Assembly (NCBI RefSeq): GCF_002951835.1
Contig: NZ_CP019448.1
Span: 2,046,001-2,110,000 of the forward strand
From: Simonsiella muelleri ATCC 29453
GTDB lineage: Bacteria; Pseudomonadota; Gammaproteobacteria; Burkholderiales; Neisseriaceae
Length of the DNA: 64,000 nt
Direction of reading: 5' to 3'
A model generated the notes under the pieces. That model saw only the letters and a program-made list of their open reading frames with translations. It searched no databases and was not told the DNA's origin. Position numbers and translations under genes: made by a program. Shown piece by piece: positions 60,739 to 64,000 of this stretch. The first letter of the stretch is position 1. Every line of letters begins with the position of its first letter.

Positions 60739-61671
60739 TTATAACGGATTTGTATTTTTCAGGCTGCCTGTGTTCATCAAACGCACCGCTTTTAAGCAAT
60801 GATGGTGGCTAAAATATTCCACTAGTCCCACAAATTCGCCAGCCAAACCATACGCCCGAACTGGCGTATTGCTTTTCAGGCTGCCTGAAAAAGGCACGGT
60901 TTGTCCAAAACGCAATTTTTTCACACTGTCATCGTCCAAATCCACACGCGGCAAATGTTGTACCAACGCATCACATGGCAAAAGCAACGCATCACGTTCA
61001 GATTCCGACAAATGAGACAATTTATCCAATGTGTGGGTTTGCTCAATTTCAAAACCTGCGGTGGCGATACGACGCAGCGCAGTCAAATGCGCGAAACTAT
61101 TGATTTTTTTGGCAATATCTTCGGACAATGTGCGAATATACGTTCCCTTGCTGCAACGCACATCAATCACAGCTTTTGGAAAATTAAATTCAATTATATC
61201 AATTTGATAAATGGTAATATCACGTGGTTTACGTTCAATCACAATGCCTTGACGCGCATATTCATAAAGCGGTTTGCCTTCGTGTTTGAGCGCGGAAAAC
61301 ATTGGTGGCACTTGGCGAATTTCGCCGGTTAACGCAGCACAGGCAGCCTGAAAATCAATCAATTCAATTATTTTATCTGCTACATCAATTAGTTCGCCTT
61401 CAGCATCGCCAGTGGTGGTGGCTTCACCCAATTTGAGTGTAGCGGTGTAGGCTTTGTCTGCATCCAATAAATATTGCGCAAATTTGGTCGCTTCGCCCAA
61501 ACACACGGGCAGCAAACCGCTTGCGAGTGGGTCAAGTACGCCTGTGTGTCCTGCTTTTTCGGCGTTAAATAAGCGTCTGGCTTTTTGCAATGCCAAGTTG
61601 CTGCTGATGCCAACTGGTTTATCTAATAATAAAACGCCTGAAATGGCGCGTTTAGAGGATTTGGGGTTCAT
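60739..61671 (-). CDS. truB: tRNA pseudouridine-55 synthase TruB
   Basis: TruB makes pseudouridine 55 in the T loop of tRNAs. The 310-residue protein has LLLDKPVGISSN, the catalytic Asp47 in GHTGVLDPLASGLLPV and the KADKAYTATLKLG-like and SKGTYIRTLSEDI segments. The C-terminal extension carries DUS-derived peptides: FSGSLKSN and, at the end, NTGSLKN. Such tail insertions suggest DUS can be tolerated in weakly constrained ends. rbfA and infB are not adjacent. Confidence 0.95.
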   Translation of the reverse strand: MNPKSSKRAISGVLLLDKPVGISSNLALQKARRLFNAEKAGHTGVLDPLASGLLPVCLGEATKFAQYLLDADKAYTATLKLGEATTTGDAEGELIDVADKIIELIDFQAACAALTGEIRQVPPMFSALKHEGKPLYEYARQGIVIERKPRDITIYQIDIIEFNFPKAVIDVRCSKGTYIRTLSEDIAKKINSFAHLTALRRIATAGFEIEQTHTLDKLSHLSESERDALLLPCDALVQHLPRVDLDDDSVKKLRFGQTVPFSGSLKSNTPVRAYGLAGEFVGLVEYFSHHHCLKAVRLMNTGSLKNTNPL

Positions 61672-61698
61672 TTTTTGCTTTCAGGCTGCCTGAAAAAA

Positions 61699-62496
61699 TT
61701 ATTTTAATAAATCTTCAGGTTTTTGATGTGTCCATTTGCTGTTTTTCTTGTCTATGTATTGGAAATATTCATTAGTGAATGTTCCCTGCATACAGGTATA
61801 ACGTGCATTGCGAACATTGACGGTTTTGCCTTCCATGGCGCGAATCAAAGTATTAGGACCTGTCATGTTAAACACACCGAATTCAGTCCAATTATTTTGA
61901 ATATTTTCAATGATAATACTCAAAGTATCCTTCATTAAATCGGTATCGGGTTTGATGGCTATAAAATAATTGGTAAATTCATTATTTCTATAAATAATTA
62001 CTTCATTATCATCTGATTGAATAATTTTAGAAACAGGGCAAACCAGTTGTGCATCAATATCAATATATATGCCACCCAATTGATTTAAAACAAAAACACG
62101 CCAAAAATCAGCTTGAGACGCACCATTCGTCAAACGACTGTAGGCTTGGAAAGTAGCTTCATCGGCATTTTGTTGGATAAATTCGGCACGCGCCTCGGTG
62201 CTAACATAGCGGTATTCGCAATCCAGCGACATCAAGCGATTCACCAAATAATTGCAATAAACAGGCAAAGTTACACGATTGCTGTAGTTGGTTTGCCAGA
62301 TTATTTTGGGGATTTTGCTTGATGATTTGGGTTGAATTTTGGCATGAGAAATTTCAGGAATCACAAATCGCTTATTCGGGAAAATCGCATGAAACGGATA
62401 AGATAATAATTTGACAATATTGCCAATCAAACGCGACAAACGATTACAAATAAAAATAGCAATTTGATATTCAATGGGTTTTTCTTTTTTATTCAC
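61699..62496 (-). CDS. Glycosyltransferase with DXD motif (GT32-like)
   Basis: A 265-residue protein of the DXD-containing sugar-transferase group (Gly_transf_sug, GT32-like). Features are IPKIIWQTNYSN, the acceptor/donor segment QADFWRVFVLNQLGGIYIDID with the DXD at about 145, and a later YRNNEFTNYFIAIKPD. It could act on surface polysaccharide or lipooligosaccharide, but the donor sugar and acceptor are unknown. It has no DUS inside, looks more AT-rich than its neighbours and sits alone between truB and ppa. This could mean recent gain. Confidence 0.8.
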   Translation of the reverse strand: MNKKEKPIEYQIAIFICNRLSRLIGNIVKLLSYPFHAIFPNKRFVIPEISHAKIQPKSSSKIPKIIWQTNYSNRVTLPVYCNYLVNRLMSLDCEYRYVSTEARAEFIQQNADEATFQAYSRLTNGASQADFWRVFVLNQLGGIYIDIDAQLVCPVSKIIQSDDNEVIIYRNNEFTNYFIAIKPDTDLMKDTLSIIIENIQNNWTEFGVFNMTGPNTLIRAMEGKTVNVRNARYTCMQGTFTNEYFQYIDKKNSKWTHQKPEDLLK

Positions 62497-62572
62497 CGAT
62501 ATGCTCCAATATGTTTTCAGGCAACCTAAAAAATTGTTTTTTTTTCAGGCTGCCTGAATATCTTTGAATTAA

Positions 62573-63103
62573 TTATTGATTTTTCCAACGCGCTTGACAT
62601 TCACGAATGACGGCTTTGGCTTCTTCCACATCGCCCCAATGATCCACTTTGGTAGAGCCTGGTTTTTTCAAGGCTTTGTAATTGTTAAAATGAAATTCAA
62701 TTTGTTTGATGAGTTGCGCGGGCAAATCGGCTAATGTTTTGATTTCATTACCAGCATCGCGGTCATCGGCAGGCACCACGACTACTTTGTCATCTACTTC
62801 ACCATCGTCCACAAATTTCATGATGCCAATCACACGCGCTTCCATGTAAATACCTGTTGGCAAAGGGTTTCGCGTGATAATCAAAGCGTCCAATTCATCG
62901 CCATCTTCGTCCAAAGTTTGCGGAATAAAGCCGTAATTGGTTGGTTTAGCGAAAATTTGTGGCTCAACACGGTCTAATTTCATCACACCATGTTTTCTGT
63001 CCCATTCAATTTTGTGGGTGCTGCCTTCAGGGATTTCTACAACCACATTGATAATGCCGCTATCCACGTCGCCAGCGTCTAAAATTTGGTTAAAATCTGC
63101 CAT
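62573..63103 (-). CDS. ppa: Inorganic pyrophosphatase (family I)
   Basis: Ppa hydrolyses pyrophosphate and pulls biosynthetic reactions forward. It has 176 residues. The active-site acidic motif is DEDGDELDALI (about 71-81), preceded by YGFIPQTL. ADDRDAGNEIKTLADLP completes the metal sites. The gene has its own start behind AAGGACAATC and is flanked by DUS copies. Confidence 0.96.
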   Translation of the reverse strand: MADFNQILDAGDVDSGIINVVVEIPEGSTHKIEWDRKHGVMKLDRVEPQIFAKPTNYGFIPQTLDEDGDELDALIITRNPLPTGIYMEARVIGIMKFVDDGEVDDKVVVVPADDRDAGNEIKTLADLPAQLIKQIEFHFNNYKALKKPGSTKVDHWGDVEEAKAVIRECQARWKNQ

Positions 63104-63178
63104 TTGATTGTCCTTTGAAACAGAAGTTTGTAAAAACGCGATTATATGCGATTTTGGCGTTTTCAGGCAGCCTGAAAA

Positions 63179-64000
63179 TCACGCCCACTCAATCAATGCT
63201 TGGCGCAAATCTTCCAGCCCCATTCCACTGACCGCCGAAACGCCCACCGCGACCGTTTTGCCCACATAATTTTTCAGGCAGCCTGAAGATTGCTCGGCTG
63301 CAGGCAATAAATCTTGTTTATTATAAATAACAAGTTGTGGGATTTTATCCGCTTTAATTTCCCTCAACACATGATTTACATCTTGAATTTTGCGTTCATA
63401 TTCGGGGTCACTCGCATCAACAACATGCAACAACACATCCGCCAACGCTGTTTCTTCCAATGTCGCTGCGAATGCCGACACCAATTTATGCGGTAAATTT
63501 TGAACAAAACCAACAGTATCCGTTAAAATAATACTGGTTTCGGGATTGAGATACAATCGCCGTGCAGTCGTATCCAGCGTAGCAAATAATTGGTCTTGGG
63601 CGAACACGTCTGCTTTAGTTAACCGATTGAATAATGTGGATTTTCCAGCATTAGTATAGCCCACAATCGCGAATGTCTTCAGGCTGCCTGAAAGCCGTGC
63701 TTTGCGCCGTGTTTCACGTTGCTTTTTCACATTATCCAATTGCTTTTTCAAGAAATTAATTTTATTTTGAATCAAACGGCGGTCGGTTTCCAATTGTGTT
63801 TCACCTGGTCCTTTTAAACCGATGCCACCTTTTTGGCTTTGTAAGTGTTTGTATCCACGAACCAATCTACTGGATAAATGCGACAATTGCGCCAACTCAA
63901 CTTGTAATTTACCTTCTTGCGATTGGGCTCGCTGTGCGAAAATGGCCAAAATCAAACCCACGCGGTCAAGCACGCGACATTGCAATGCCTTTTCCAAATT
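63179..64000 (-). CDS. hflX: GTPase HflX (N-terminus outside window)
   Basis: The frame runs off the right edge; about 273 of an expected 430 or so residues are present. The window begins inside NLEKALQCRVLDRVGLIL and includes the linker helix region GGIGLKGPGETQLETDRR, the G1 loop GYTNAGKSTL, the G3 DTVGF and the G4 NKQD. HflX splits stalled ribosomes under heat or antibiotic stress. DUS copies are read as LSGSLKTF and SSGCLKNY. hfq, often beside hflX, would be outside the window. Confidence 0.95.
   Translation of the reverse strand, partial: NLEKALQCRVLDRVGLILAIFAQRAQSQEGKLQVELAQLSHLSSRLVRGYKHLQSQKGGIGLKGPGETQLETDRRLIQNKINFLKKQLDNVKKQRETRRKARLSGSLKTFAIVGYTNAGKSTLFNRLTKADVFAQDQLFATLDTTARRLYLNPETSIILTDTVGFVQNLPHKLVSAFAATLEETALADVLLHVVDASDPEYERKIQDVNHVLREIKADKIPQLVIYNKQDLLPAAEQSSGCLKNYVGKTVAVGVSAVSGMGLEDLRQALIEWA

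Overview
The window is a 64 kb piece of a Neisseriaceae chromosome, most likely from the oral Simonsiella / Alysiella / Kingella side of the family. Three things point there. Gene content and protein sequences are Neisseria-like (PurL, PanC, LeuA, IspG, AceE/AceF, a TspA/FimV-type protein). Base composition is moderately AT-rich. A 12-mer, AGGCTGCCTGAA, usually inside the near-palindrome TTCAGGC(A/T)GCCTGAA, recurs roughly once or more per kb. This is the DNA uptake sequence (DUS) dialect I recall being assigned to Simonsiella. Genus assignment is an inference. There is no phage, no complete insertion sequence and no CRISPR array.

Layout. 1-853 is the start of an RlmL-type rRNA methylase, cut by the window edge. 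0.9-5.1 kb holds a PspC protein and purL (minus strand), divergent from dapE. 6.5-10.8 kb holds a DUF58 protein, a small P-loop kinase-like protein, a lipoprotein, tsaE-amiC (overlapping) and an unknown gene. 11-17 kb holds an orphan solute-binding lipoprotein, tyrB, nhaC, waaF and panC. 16.9-18 kb is a three-gene YqjD/YqjE/YqjK-like envelope cluster. 18.5-22.4 kb is a large FimV/TspA-like protein with 165-bp tandem repeats. 22.5-29.5 kb holds rsmB, dapC, uup, a SEL1-repeat protein, pmbA and a cell-wall hydrolase. 29.8-36.6 kb holds acnB, yceI, ispG, dctA and a DUF442 sulfurtransferase/phosphatase-like protein. 37-43.4 kb holds a DUF4349 lipoprotein, putP, and the minus-strand run mdh, yciB, yciI, bolA and a parvulin foldase. 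43.6-48.7 kb holds anmK, zapE, accA, a Spy-like protein, rpe and yhbY. A tRNA-Arg(CCG) lies at 48.8 kb. 49-52.3 kb holds a second orphan solute-binding lipoprotein, a flotillin and a HAD protein. 52.5-54.3 kb holds leuA with an extra N-terminal DNA-binding-like domain. 54.4-64 kb holds a DUF4198 protein, aceF-aceE, fabI, truB, a glycosyltransferase, ppa and hflX (cut by the window edge).

How the genes fit together. Most are single-gene or two-gene housekeeping units. Central carbon metabolism is well represented (pyruvate dehydrogenase E1/E2, aconitase B, NAD malate dehydrogenase, C4-dicarboxylate and proline uptake, ribulose-phosphate epimerase). So are diaminopimelate/peptidoglycan metabolism (dapE, dapC, amiC, anmK, a SleB-type hydrolase), fatty-acid synthesis (accA, fabI) and RNA modification (rlmL, rsmB, truB, tsaE). 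Inverted pairs of DUS between convergent genes form the obvious terminators.

The most interesting signal is leuA. The 2-isopropylmalate synthase reading frame is extended by about 80 residues that look like a Cro/YdaS-type helix-turn-helix. The promoter in front of it is surrounded by a repeated 11-mer (TTAGACAAATT / AATTTGTCTAA), including a perfect 7-1-7 palindrome. This suggests a biosynthetic enzyme that may bind and control its own promoter. Other notable items are a family of about 65-110 bp MITE-like repeats with conserved terminal inverted repeats, DUS copies read as protein in all three frames (in one frame supplying stop codons), and other short dispersed repeats.
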